A DNA stretch of 64,000 bases from the NCBI RefSeq assembly GCF_003781945.1, contig NZ_RJJW01000001.1, positions 391,921 through 455,920 on the forward strand. The letters run 5' to 3'. The position numbers were made by a program, and so were the translations under genes. The notes under the pieces were generated by a model. The model ran no database searches and was not told where the DNA came from. It saw only the letters and a program-made list of their open reading frames with translations. Below, in pieces: positions 27,049 to 36,170 of the stretch (position 1 is its first letter; each line of letters begins with the position of its first letter). The stretch is from Halorubrum sp. CSM-61. GTDB lineage: Archaea > Halobacteriota > Halobacteria > Halobacteriales > Haloferacaceae.

Positions 27049-28644
27049 TCAGATCAGCCGACTTGGCGAGCGTATCAGCCCTGGTTTGTCCTGACGTTTC
27101 GCCGTCAGTGAGGCTGCTACCAGTGCTACCGCAGAGAGAACAACGTGGGTTTCGACGTTGTTCTCTTTGCGGGCGCGAACGCGATCGAGGCCGGTAAAGG
27201 ACTTCAGCCGGGAGAAGACGCGCTCGACACCTGCGCGCAGGTGTCGATGCATTCGTTCCTTGATCGCCTGGAAAATGTACGTCTCCTCGACACTGCCAAC
27301 CTCAACGCCGTACTCGGACAGTTGTTTCTGTGGAAGTCGCTCAAGTGCGTCGTATGGACTGTCTATCTCGTCTCCGTGTTTCTTGAACAACCGCTTGATC
27401 TCCTTCTTGATCGCTTTCAGCGGCTTCGATCGGCGTGGGTTGATGACCGTCAGCAACGGGCTTGAGAGCCGTTGCTGACTCTGGTCTCTATTCGCTTGGC
27501 TGTCGAAACCAGCATCAGCCAGCACTGCCTGAATGTCCTCGAAGTCGTAGCGGTCGTCGAACTCCTCGATCAGCGGCGTGAACGCTTTACTGTCGTGCCT
27601 GCTGCCGGTCTCCATCGTGATGGCGACCGGCAGTTCGCTCGCCGCATCAACCACCAAGAACACCTTGTACCCGTAGAATTTTCCCTCGTGATAGCCCCAG
27701 CTAGCTCCTTCGACGTCGCCGTCTTCGATCTCTTCGCGGGTGTTTGCCCAGGCGGCGATGTGCGTTCCATCGATCACGATGAACTCACCAGCGTGATCGT
27801 GTTCAGCGAGTACTTCGCTACACATCGACTGAAGGCAGTCACGGAGTTCCTCGGGTTGGAGCTCATCGAAGGCACGCCAGAGGGATGTCCCGTCGGGGAC
27901 ATCCTCTGGCTTGGTGTAGTCGAGCGCTTCACGAAGGGAGTAATTCCGACGAATACGGCGTTCGAGAGCTTCGAACGAGTCGCCCTCGAACTGCCGCAGG
28001 ACAAGTGCCGCTGCGCGTTCAGGCGGGATGGACTGAATGTCTGAAACGGCTACCGAGAGGAAGGTAGCGAGCAACTCATCGCGGTAGAGGAAGCCGTCGT
28101 CCGCCGGTTCCGGCGGACTGACGGCTGATGGCTGGTCGGTTTCGCGCTGGGAGAGCTGGGCGTCCCGTCGGGACGGCCAGCGGTGGGTGTAGACGGTTGT
28201 CTCATTGATCTCGCTAGCGTGAACCTCCTGGTCATCAGCAAGGGCAGCGAGCGCACGATAACAAGGACGCTCAAGCCGATCGTTTGCCTCAGCGGCAGTA
28301 AGTCCGGAGGGACGGTTGAATGCGAGGTGTTTGAGGGTGGCTTTGGTAGATTCCTTACGGTGGAAGACGGCGATGCCGTCATCCACCTTGGGTCGCCAGA
28401 AGCCGTCATGGGTTGATCGGTGACCAACGACGTGTTTGCTGGCGACGTAGCTACCGTGATGGTTGAGCGAGGTGTAGAAGGGGGCTTGGGAAGCTATCTG
28501 ATCGATATACCACGCTGGCACCTCGGTGCCAGCGCGGAGTTGCTCCTTCGAAGCGACTTCTCCGTGGGTGCGGAGGAACTCACGAACAGCAGTTTTATGA
28601 GAAGTGGCTGTGTTCTCATTCGTGTCGGATCTGGTGCTATACAT
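27049..28644 (-). CDS. DDE transposase (IS4/IS5-superfamily type)
   Basis: A 531-residue transposase with DDE-type segments: EFIVIDGTHIAAWANTREEI, VQAVLADAGFDSQ-like sequence and RAGVERVFSRLKSFTGLDRV, followed by a C-terminal helix (VVLSAVALVAASLTAKRQ). The N-terminal 190 residues include a helix-turn-helix-like region. Element ends could not be located with confidence, so the IS family is uncertain. The frame is intact. Confidence 0.82.
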   Translation of the reverse strand: MYSTRSDTNENTATSHKTAVREFLRTHGEVASKEQLRAGTEVPAWYIDQIASQAPFYTSLNHHGSYVASKHVVGHRSTHDGFWRPKVDDGIAVFHRKESTKATLKHLAFNRPSGLTAAEANDRLERPCYRALAALADDQEVHASEINETTVYTHRWPSRRDAQLSQRETDQPSAVSPPEPADDGFLYRDELLATFLSVAVSDIQSIPPERAAALVLRQFEGDSFEALERRIRRNYSLREALDYTKPEDVPDGTSLWRAFDELQPEELRDCLQSMCSEVLAEHDHAGEFIVIDGTHIAAWANTREEIEDGDVEGASWGYHEGKFYGYKVFLVVDAASELPVAITMETGSRHDSKAFTPLIEEFDDRYDFEDIQAVLADAGFDSQANRDQSQQRLSSPLLTVINPRRSKPLKAIKKEIKRLFKKHGDEIDSPYDALERLPQKQLSEYGVEVGSVEETYIFQAIKERMHRHLRAGVERVFSRLKSFTGLDRVRARKENNVETHVVLSAVALVAASLTAKRQDKPGLIRSPSRLI

Positions 28645-28752
28645 ACCTTTGATCCGACTTCTAGTCTAGTTAAAGTGACTATTTTAGATGATAGTGACTG
28701 ACTTGTGAGATTCCGGAGCTAATTTTGAAACCGTGCAACGGGCTATACGAAT

Positions 28753-29745
28753 ATGTCGTTTCGGGTCAGCTGGCACAATCTCCTTGAGCGGTTAGATGAC
28801 CTCCCGGAAGGAGCGACGCTTCGGACACCACTCTCGAACGACCGGTTTCAGATAACTGGCGTCCAGGAACACCGCGTCATCATCAGATTCTCAGATAGCG
28901 GTGAGTCGCGACCGCTTCAAAAAGACCAGTTCGAGACACTATATCGACGTGTCTCCGACTCTACCGATGGGTTCGACCTCGATCGACTCCCACCCGATGC
29001 GGATCCATACCCGACGGTATTGAGTCTCCATCCACGATTTGAGGTGAACGACGACCGAGGTGTGATCATCGAGACCGAAGCGCCAACCACCTCATTGTTG
29101 CTGGACGAGGGCCCGTCCTCTGACCCTGCTCTAGACGAACGGACAGAACCCGATCTCGACGTCTACGCGGATGCGCTGTTGCTCGTCGACGCGCTGGAAC
29201 GCCACGAGGTTACAGCGCTCGAAGGGGTCGAGACAGGGACGCTCATCGACCTGTATACCTTGCTCTCGGACGTTCAACGGAACGCCAACGACCTCCGCAA
29301 GGAAATCGCAGACACGCTCCTAGACCGACTCCATCACGACCGACCGGTCTCGGGATCGTACGGTTCAGTCCAGCGGACGGCTCGGACGAACCGCTCGCTC
29401 AAAGATGACGAGGAGGTGCTGGACACGCTCGAATCAGCCGGGATCAACCGTGATCGGGTGGTGAGCGTTGATCGCGGGAAGGTTGACGACGCCCTCGAGG
29501 TGACTGATGTCGCTGAAAGCGACGTCTACGAGATTGAAGAAACCGAGTACGTTCGGAAAGCCGAGGTGGACGAAGATCGCAAGGAGACGCGGCTCCAAGG
29601 GCTGAAAGACCAACTTGCGGCGAGCGATGCTGACGATGCCGACCAGCTTCGTGACGAAGTCGAAGAGCTCGAGTCGCGGATCGAGGAACTGACCGAATTC
29701 AAGTCTGGACAGTCGTATCACACGCGCTCGAATGCCGACCGGTGA
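28753..29745 (+). CDS. Hypothetical protein with C-terminal coiled coil
   Basis: A 330-residue very acidic protein. The N-terminus (MSFRVSWHNLLERLDDLPEG) is probably a small globular domain; the C-terminal 60 residues (KETRLQGLKDQLAASDADDA, then LRDEVEELESRIEELTEF) form a coiled coil. The part near residues 200-230 (SYGSVQRTARTNRSLKDDEE) is basic. It is typical of haloarchaeal plasmid genes near orc1. Function unknown. Confidence 0.75.
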   Translation: MSFRVSWHNLLERLDDLPEGATLRTPLSNDRFQITGVQEHRVIIRFSDSGESRPLQKDQFETLYRRVSDSTDGFDLDRLPPDADPYPTVLSLHPRFEVNDDRGVIIETEAPTTSLLLDEGPSSDPALDERTEPDLDVYADALLLVDALERHEVTALEGVETGTLIDLYTLLSDVQRNANDLRKEIADTLLDRLHHDRPVSGSYGSVQRTARTNRSLKDDEEVLDTLESAGINRDRVVSVDRGKVDDALEVTDVAESDVYEIEETEYVRKAEVDEDRKETRLQGLKDQLAASDADDADQLRDEVEELESRIEELTEFKSGQSYHTRSNADR

Positions 29746-29885
29746 GTCGGTTTGACGACGTGACGGGGTGAGACACGCTACGGTCGACGTCGGCCCTAAC
29801 ATGGGTGTTTCTCAACGGTCGAGGCAAGTCCCTCGAGGCTCTCCAGCACAGGGTAGTTTATGTGTCTGATGTGAGAACTGATGAT

Positions 29886-30164
29886 ATGAGTGACCCGGAT
29901 TCTCCAACCGTCTCGGTATCTCTCTCTGGTCGCACGGATATCCCAGCAGTCTTGAATCGAGGTGGCATCGATCACGTGAGTGTCCATGATCACCGACTCC
30001 TTGCTATCTATTACACGGCAATTCTCAATGTGACAACTGGTCCGCATCAGATATCGGATACACAAACACTCGCGGTCGAATGCTGGGAGGATCCAATTCC
30101 ATCTCGTGCTGATGGAAAGTCGTCACAAGATATTCTTCAGGACTTCACCGACGTGTTCGACTGA
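29886..30164 (+). CDS. Small conserved protein, paralogue of 50463 gene
   Basis: A 92-residue protein: VSVSLSGRTDIPAVLNRGGI, then DHVSVHDHRLLAIYYTAILN and a helical tail (SSQDILQDFTDVFD). It aligns along its whole length with the gene at 50463, so it is a real family. No known domain recognised. It lies upstream of a lone 48-bp dyad. Confidence 0.75.
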   Translation: MSDPDSPTVSVSLSGRTDIPAVLNRGGIDHVSVHDHRLLAIYYTAILNVTTGPHQISDTQTLAVECWEDPIPSRADGKSSQDILQDFTDVFD

Positions 30165-30193
30165 AGATAGTGTATACACTGTTCTGTGACTAC

Positions 30194-30472
30194 TCAGTCA
30201 ATGACTCGCTCGCGAGTTACAGCGATGAGTAGCCACAAGAACAGCCACGCGAACAGAAACACGACGAGGAGCCCCGTTGGAGACAGGGCTCCAAGCGGAC
30301 TCATGAGGTCGGCTAACACTGGGAGGGAGAGGAGAAAAATAATTCCAGCCCCCACGCTCCCACCGAGGCACTCAACGAGTGGCCAGACTGCGGTTTCACC
30401 CGTCTCAATGTCGCTATCTGGGTGGTGGTGCGACTCTGCCCCCGCATAGCTTGGTGTGACCATACATACCAC
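30194..30472 (-). CDS. Small two-helix membrane protein
   Basis: A 92-residue protein with two hydrophobic helices (LVECLGGSVGAGIIFLLSLP and GLLVVFLFAWLFLWLLIAVT). Its start is preceded by an AT-rich promoter-like stretch. No family recognised. Confidence 0.6.
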   Translation of the reverse strand: MVCMVTPSYAGAESHHHPDSDIETGETAVWPLVECLGGSVGAGIIFLLSLPVLADLMSPLGALSPTGLLVVFLFAWLFLWLLIAVTRERVID

Positions 30473-30598
30473 CTATCGAAAAATACATATTCGATCGTTA
30501 TAAATCTGGCTCTGAAAGCATCATACAGTGAAAGGGCTCCCTAAGCTGATTTCAGCCCTGAATAAGCCGTACCGCCCTACAACTGGCAACGTGACGAG

Positions 30599-30724
30599 AT
30601 GGACAGACAGACCACGGTCGATGTCGACCGTGACGTGGGCTCAGGATTCACTTGTCAGCGATGCCTGCTGCCTTATGTAACATTTACTGTCCCCTATTCA
30701 CCGGATTTTTACATAAGGTATTGA
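30599..30724 (+). pseudogene. Small zinc-finger-like frame running into a 48-bp dyad
   Basis: The frame reads MDRQTTVDVDRDVGSGFTCQ-RCLL and then enters the 48-bp dyad, ending just after it. This may be the start of a zinc-finger gene interrupted by the dyad, or chance. It lies in the 30473-30878 gap, otherwise without genes. Confidence 0.3.
30671..30718 (+). promoter_or_regulatory. 48-bp dyad site (copy E, lone)
   Basis: CCTTATGTA at 30671 and TACATAAGG ending at 30718, exactly 48 bp as in the cassettes, but the 30-bp centre is unrelated and no DUF6788 gene follows. Confidence 0.75.
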
Positions 30725-30878
30725 TTTACAATACCGATTGAACAAAACCGAAAAACGCCCGTTGCGGGTTTGTCGTGCTACCGAGTGGGAGAATTAGCAC
30801 AATAATCTCGGCCAATCTCATAACGAGTGTTAGCGACAGAAAGAACGATTATAATGAATACACGTTAGCTGTTGGAAT

Positions 30879-31232
30879 ATGAGTGCGTCACAGGGTGAAG
30901 CCGATCTCTCGGAGGACGAACGTGCGGGTCTTGAACTGGTCCGTGAGACAGGTGGGATTCACCAGAGCGACTTTTGGAAAGAGCTAGATGTCTCTTCGCG
31001 AAAAGGGAGCCGACTAGTCGAAGCGCTTGAGAGTGCCGAGCTGATCCAGCGTGAGGAAACGGTGTACGAAGGTCAGCGGACCTACTATCTCGAACCAACA
31101 GCATCTGATCGTGACTTTTCACTGCTGATGGCGGGTGACATGCTCTCGCCATTCATTGGTGAAGAAGAGGTCGATCCGCAGGCAGACGCCTTCTCCCAAT
31201 GGCTGATGAACATCACGTACGAGGAAGAGTGA
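30879..31232 (+). CDS. Winged-helix transcriptional regulator
   Basis: A 117-residue protein with a winged helix at about residues 15-65: GLELVRETGGIHQSDFWKEL, then SSRKGSRLVEALESAELIQR. This is the MarR/ArsR-like arrangement common in haloarchaea. It may regulate neighbouring island genes. TATA-like ATTATAATG lies just upstream of the ATG. Confidence 0.78.
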   Translation: MSASQGEADLSEDERAGLELVRETGGIHQSDFWKELDVSSRKGSRLVEALESAELIQREETVYEGQRTYYLEPTASDRDFSLLMAGDMLSPFIGEEEVDPQADAFSQWLMNITYEEE

Positions 31233-31260
31233 CTCTTTTCTCAAGGGCTTCTGGCGGCCT

Positions 31261-31392
31261 TTAGTCGCCAAATCTCACACTTGTATTGAGGTAGGACTCA
31301 ATATCCTCAATTGGGTGCCCACCTCGGATGAACTGTTTGTAGTCCTCAAACGCGTCGTCGCGACCAGCGGGGAGGATCACGATTTCGGTCAT
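31261..31392 (-). CDS. Small protein, 43 aa
   Basis: MTEIVILPAGRDDAFEDYKQ, then FIRGGHPIEDIESYLNTSVR. Composition is protein-like and the start has an upstream AT-rich stretch. It may be a real mini-gene or the N-terminus of a truncated gene; no family recognised. Confidence 0.4.
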   Translation of the reverse strand: MTEIVILPAGRDDAFEDYKQFIRGGHPIEDIESYLNTSVRFGD

Positions 31393-31443
31393 GCTTGAGT
31401 GGAAATCATTGGTGGGGAGCAAATAGCTGGCTACAACTTCATT

Positions 31444-31475
31444 GACTCTGTTGAAATCCTAAGGAGCTGATAGGA
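31444..31475 (+). repeat. Solo insertion-element end
   Basis: GACTCTGTTGAAATCCTAAG matches the left ends at 49235 and 56776. No partner end was found within the next kilobase. Confidence 0.45.
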
Positions 31476-31624
31476 TTGGTGTTCGAGATACAGAGTATCC
31501 ATTTAGTAGGATTTAAAATGCCTCTATCGCCTGAATTCTGTTTTCATCGAAGCACTCTGTATGATTCTTCGACTCTCTGGTTACGGGACCGTTCAGCTGA
31601 GATGATTCAGTATCTATTAACCCA

Positions 31625-32146
31625 CTAGTCATCTGCTCTGGTCTGAATATGTTCTATCAACTCATCTCTTGTACCAGTTCCAAGGCGTGCAACCCCGCGT
31701 CGTTGATAGAGCAAAACTGTATGATCCTGTTCCAATGATTCAATATTAATTGAATTTAGAGCACTCCGAGATGTCCCGATACACCATATTGAGTTTCGCT
31801 TCGCATTTTTGACTAACCGATCCCAGTTCATCACGATTACTTCCTCGAAAGTGTCGGCTGTAAAGAGTAGGATGACTACGTCCAAGTCTTCGAGCCTAGA
31901 CGAAAGGGAATCTGTAAAGCGATCCACTTCTTTTCTGAAGTCTAATGGTGGAGCTCTTTCGACTTGGCTTTCACCGCGCACGTATCCGTGATCTTCGGAT
32001 AAAATATGGAGTTCGATTTCACAATAGGAAGACAGCGCATCAACAATCGTCTTAACTGAGAGAAATGATCCTCCGAAGTATTTAGAGTAGGTCTTAGCTG
32101 ATTCATTCGTTGTCATTGAACCCTCGGTGAATATCGCGGCTCTCAT
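31625..32146 (-). CDS. Unknown protein at the end of the PglZ/DUF499 operon
   Basis: A 173-residue protein beginning MRAAIFTEGSMTTNESAKTY, with SKYFGGSFLSVKTIVDALSS and a Rossmann-like strand-helix alternation (DLDVVILLFTADTFEEVIVM). No family recognised. It lies 159 nt after the 129-aa gene on the same strand and may be part of the defence operon or its own unit. Confidence 0.65.
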   Translation of the reverse strand: MRAAIFTEGSMTTNESAKTYSKYFGGSFLSVKTIVDALSSYCEIELHILSEDHGYVRGESQVERAPPLDFRKEVDRFTDSLSSRLEDLDVVILLFTADTFEEVIVMNWDRLVKNAKRNSIWCIGTSRSALNSINIESLEQDHTVLLYQRRGVARLGTGTRDELIEHIQTRADD

Positions 32147-32305
32147 TGCGCGTATATTTGAACCCCTTTTTTAAATCAGTTCCCGAATTTCTGGTTGTGG
32201 ATCAGTGATAGAGGGATCAATAAAACATTACAACTTCTGAAATGTAACCCTGATATTCGTCCGTATAGATGCGTAGACATTGATCACGGAGAGATATATG
32301 TGGAC

Positions 32306-32695
32306 TTATTTGCGAGCAACGGAATGAGTCGCAGAAATCGGTTTAGGTTCCTCAACAAAGAGTTGGCCAACGTTCAGATACACGCCACCTTCACTCCGTT
32401 CAATCCTGATACGAAACGCATTATCGTCTACGATCGTTCCTTGTAGGTGGAATTGTACCGCATCCATTGATCGGATTGAACGGGACTTTCGGAGTACCTG
32501 CCGCAGCACTCTGATGATCTCTCCACGTGAATCTTGTGTCGCATTATATAATAAGTCGTCCAAACCTATCACGGTAACTGGACAGTCTACGGTCTGATCT
32601 GCCTCAATTTCTCGGAAGAACTCCAATGCAGTGAGTTCATTATCTGTATCCGAAACCAGTTCAGTCACAATATTATACCCTTGGTGTAGTGTCAT
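32306..32695 (-). CDS. Unknown protein in the PglZ/DUF499/DUF1156 operon
   Basis: A 129-residue protein (VTVIGLDDLLYNATQDSRGE, then IIRVLRQVLRKSRSIRSMDA) that starts 2 nt after the methyltransferase stop, so it is surely co-translated with it. By position it replaces the small DUF3780-type accessory of related systems, but I see no sequence proof. Function unknown. Confidence 0.7.
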   Translation of the reverse strand: MTLHQGYNIVTELVSDTDNELTALEFFREIEADQTVDCPVTVIGLDDLLYNATQDSRGEIIRVLRQVLRKSRSIRSMDAVQFHLQGTIVDDNAFRIRIERSEGGVYLNVGQLFVEEPKPISATHSVARK

Positions 32696-32697
32696 GG

Positions 32698-35235
32698 TTA
32701 GAACTGGCTAAGCCCCATATTCATCACCTGTTCATAACGGTCGTCTCCTGTCACATCAGCCATGAAATCAGCTAATTCTTCCAAGTCTTCACTCTTCCAC
32801 TCCTTCAGATATTCCCTGGTGTTTTGATCCGTCTTATAGAGGTGGTAGAGGAAATGAACTTTATCAATATCCAGCAATTCATTACCTCCCTTCCCGTTAT
32901 TATTTAACTTTGCCTCGATGAATGTAATTCGCTCGTCTGCTGTAACCGGATGTTTCCGATCACGGGATCCCTTCGCTAGTTTCTCGTCTTCCAAATCACC
33001 GACGTTTAGATTCTTAGCAAGAAGTTGCTTGTTGAGGTTATCATATTCTTCCGGGCCGCGCTGTAGAAATGCTGCATATGCCTTAGTAACAGAGTCAGTG
33101 CTTGCTGGGAGGTTAACTGAGCCCTCAAGAACCTGTTCAATAATGGAGTCTACTGTGTCAAGCGCTTCATCGATTCCTGCCTGATCTCCTTCAGAGTAGA
33201 CTTTCGGGAAATGCCGAGAGTAGTAGTACATACACTTTCCACGAAGGATGACGCCAAGGTCGGCCTTTGAGAGATTCTCATGACGTTCTTGCTCTTTGGT
33301 AGCCATCTCCTGTAATTCGAAGAATAGATTTTGTCGAAGTTCAGTAAGTGTGATTTCTTCATCTGACTGTTCCTTATTAGCATAAATGAGGATGTCATAT
33401 TCTGCGTTGTCAAGATCTGATATATGCGTACTGTTGTCTCTATCCGATTGTACAGGATATGCTCCGGTAATTGTAAATCCGCTATTGATGATGGATTCAA
33501 GAATGACTGACCACGCTTCGTTCTCGTTGTGGTGGTACGTGAATACCATTTCACCATCAGGTTTGAGAACTCTGTGACACTCAGAGAAAACGTTAGATAA
33601 TGATTCGATAAAATACTCTTCGTCCTTCCCAACTTGGCTGTTTGCGACAATTTCTCGGGCTTTCGGTGAGAGCTTAGGTTCGAACTCTTCGTACTCAGAT
33701 TGTAGGCACTTCTGTAACCAGACGTAGAAGTAGTCAGCTAATTCCGAGTATTGAACGTTGTCATAGTACGGTGGGTCAGTAATGACATAATCCACACTTT
33801 CATCCTCTAGATCAATTCGCTCAGATGTTTTACAGTAGAGTCCCTGGAGGGAATCCTCATCAACTGACTCATTCAGGATCTCGTGTTTAACGACCTCCCC
33901 GCTTTTTTCATTCTTAATCTTCTCAAACGGCTCGTTACAGTACTTCTTAGCGTCATTTAGCTTTCCGAAGGCGTTTCTGAGGGAACCAAGAGTTCCGTGT
34001 TCGTTGAGGGGGTTGGGTTCAACGGGTTGTGTTTTGGGGACATAGGCGTGGCGTTCGAATACATCTAGTCCCTTTTGATTTCCTACATGCCACCGACAAA
34101 GTTTACAATTGAAATTCAGCATATTGGAGGCTGTGAGAATGAGGAATTCGCGGAGGTTCTGGTCTTCGACTTCCAAAGCACGCTTGAATATTGTGCCGTG
34201 GACAGCGAGCTGACGGTCGGTAAATAATTCGCGGAAGTGCGTGTAGTTGTAATTATGGAGAGATCTCGTCTTGTCACCGTCGGGAATTTGCTGGTCCGGA
34301 ATTACGAGGTCGTTCTGTTCAACCAAGGCTTCCAATTCACTGGCCTTTTCAGCGTCGGTTTTGTCGAATTCTTTGAACCGTTTTTCTCCGTGTGGATCGA
34401 CATATTGTAGGGCATAGTACTCAAATTCTGGTTTCTCATTAAGTCTGTTAAGAGTCTCTTTGATGTCGTGCTTATGCCCGTTACTACAGGTGTATTTACC
34501 GTATCCACTATTCCCATCGTTCGGATCAAATGTAGTATTACAACTGGGACAAGTCTCTTCGTCTTTAACTTCTCTGTTTAATTCGATAATCCGGTTTGAG
34601 CAACTTTGATTAGGACAGTATACAGCTGCGGGAGAGTTTGACTTTTTATACCCTAGTTTGTAATTTTTGAACAATCTGACTTCTTCATTACAGGTTAGAC
34701 AGGGAATTGTCTGTGTTTGGAAAGAATAGAGAATTGGAGATTCTTGTCCAGTGTTAGGATCTATGGTGATGAAATAGTCCCTGAGTTCGCTTTTCACATC
34801 CGATATAAGGGATTCAAATTCTTTCTCAAGTTTCTCTGTATTAACTTCGTCAATTGATTTCTTTGTAATAAACCACGCAACCGGGTTAAGTTCGTATCCG
34901 ATTGTCTCAGCTCCAAGACGATTTAATTCGACGTGCGTAACTCCGCCACCCGTGAATGGATCAAGGATGGTGGTATCGCTATCAATCTTCTCACTATCTG
35001 TGTTTAGATATAGTCCATCATGGTTCCCTGAATCACGTTCTTGGATGATATCGGTGTTTGTCACAGAATCGTCTGTGAGAGCCGCAAGACCAAGGATCCT
35101 AAACGTTGAACCGGGACGGCGTGCCCACCATTTGTGTAAGGAGTAAACCGGACGGTATACGTCGCGGCGGTAGGATTCTTTCTCAGCCAATTTGTCCATC
35201 ATGTCTAACGGTAATTTATCCCAGGTTTCTGTCAT
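32698..35235 (-). CDS. DUF1156-type adenine-specific DNA methyltransferase
   Basis: An 845-residue DNA methyltransferase. The N-terminal DUF1156-like part (YRPVYSLHKWWARRPGSTFR) leads to the SAM motif DPFTGGGVTHVELNRLG near residue 92. Three zinc-ribbon CxxC groups follow (PCLTCNE, CPNQSCSN, CPSCNTTF). The catalytic motif VDYVITDPPYYDNVQYSEL lies near residue 500 and fits N6-adenine chemistry. It sits 2 nt after the PglZ gene. In BREX and related systems such enzymes mark self DNA; here that role is inferred. Confidence 0.87.
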   Translation of the reverse strand: MTETWDKLPLDMMDKLAEKESYRRDVYRPVYSLHKWWARRPGSTFRILGLAALTDDSVTNTDIIQERDSGNHDGLYLNTDSEKIDSDTTILDPFTGGGVTHVELNRLGAETIGYELNPVAWFITKKSIDEVNTEKLEKEFESLISDVKSELRDYFITIDPNTGQESPILYSFQTQTIPCLTCNEEVRLFKNYKLGYKKSNSPAAVYCPNQSCSNRIIELNREVKDEETCPSCNTTFDPNDGNSGYGKYTCSNGHKHDIKETLNRLNEKPEFEYYALQYVDPHGEKRFKEFDKTDAEKASELEALVEQNDLVIPDQQIPDGDKTRSLHNYNYTHFRELFTDRQLAVHGTIFKRALEVEDQNLREFLILTASNMLNFNCKLCRWHVGNQKGLDVFERHAYVPKTQPVEPNPLNEHGTLGSLRNAFGKLNDAKKYCNEPFEKIKNEKSGEVVKHEILNESVDEDSLQGLYCKTSERIDLEDESVDYVITDPPYYDNVQYSELADYFYVWLQKCLQSEYEEFEPKLSPKAREIVANSQVGKDEEYFIESLSNVFSECHRVLKPDGEMVFTYHHNENEAWSVILESIINSGFTITGAYPVQSDRDNSTHISDLDNAEYDILIYANKEQSDEEITLTELRQNLFFELQEMATKEQERHENLSKADLGVILRGKCMYYYSRHFPKVYSEGDQAGIDEALDTVDSIIEQVLEGSVNLPASTDSVTKAYAAFLQRGPEEYDNLNKQLLAKNLNVGDLEDEKLAKGSRDRKHPVTADERITFIEAKLNNNGKGGNELLDIDKVHFLYHLYKTDQNTREYLKEWKSEDLEELADFMADVTGDDRYEQVMNMGLSQF

Positions 35236-35237
35236 AG

Positions 35238-36170
35238 TTAGTTACCTCCAGTCGTATCGATCTGTAGTACTGGCGTTATACACTCGGGAAGACTGAGACC
35301 CCCGTGCATGATTTTCTTTGTCGCCCCGCGTTTCGTCCATTTGTGATGTCCTCTCACGACGTAGTGGCCGCCTGCTCTTTTAATAATATTAGCATTCTCA
35401 AGCACCCGATATGCCTGTCCGTTCCCGATTTCACGGAACCGACTACTGAATTTGCTTGATAACGAGGATTCCTCTTCATCAGATAAGGAGTATGGGGAGT
35501 TCCCGAGGTGATTCACGTAGCCGTGATCGCTCGTAATGAGAAACTCAGAGTGGACACTTTCCTGAATTACGTCTTCAAGAAGACTCTTCACACCTTCGTA
35601 AATCTCCTCTACTTCCTCCATAGAGTAATTCCCTTTCAGAGCACCTTCGAGTCGCTGATCTGGGTGGCGCGTCCACACGAATGCCGGATCTGTACTCGGG
35701 AGCTGTGGGACATCTCGATCGCCGATAAAGCGGAAGTTATCCCGTGACACTGCTGATGGACTCTGTGCGTCGAACCATTCACGGCAAATGAACTGTGTTT
35801 CACTTGGCAACCCCTCGATCGGGGCCCACGTGAACGAGATGTCCCAATCATGTTCAGACTGGAGCTCCTGTTCTAATCGGAACCCTTCACGGAAACTAAG
35901 AGCGTCCATGATCACCCCACACCCATTTTCGATTGATGTTATAGGGTGATCTCCCATCGCATTAATGAGCTCATCGTAGAGATCAGGGTATAGCTTCGTC
36001 AATTCGTATTCTAATAACCGAGTCTGGTACTCTGATTCAGCAAGGTTCCGATCGCTAAGTGCGTCCTCATTCCCCCAAATCCGTCTAAGACACTCAAATA
36101 CCCCGTCAAGAATGTCCTCTTCGTGGAGGAGGGCATTAAATTCCTCTTCGGCGTATAATTCATTACTCAT
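35238..36170 (-). CDS. pglZ: PglZ domain protein (alkaline-phosphatase fold)
   Basis: A 310-residue protein with the PglZ landmarks: CGVIMDALSFREGF (metal-binding Asp, near residue 88), EFLITSDHGYVNH (near 220) and the C-terminal HGGLSLPECITPVL. PglZ proteins are core parts of BREX and Pgl phage defence. The protein is shorter than many PglZs. I chose the start MSNELYAEEEF, which overlaps the ATPase stop by 8 nt; a longer start would overlap by 56 nt. Confidence 0.85.
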   Translation of the reverse strand: MSNELYAEEEFNALLHEEDILDGVFECLRRIWGNEDALSDRNLAESEYQTRLLEYELTKLYPDLYDELINAMGDHPITSIENGCGVIMDALSFREGFRLEQELQSEHDWDISFTWAPIEGLPSETQFICREWFDAQSPSAVSRDNFRFIGDRDVPQLPSTDPAFVWTRHPDQRLEGALKGNYSMEEVEEIYEGVKSLLEDVIQESVHSEFLITSDHGYVNHLGNSPYSLSDEEESSLSSKFSSRFREIGNGQAYRVLENANIIKRAGGHYVVRGHHKWTKRGATKKIMHGGLSLPECITPVLQIDTTGGN

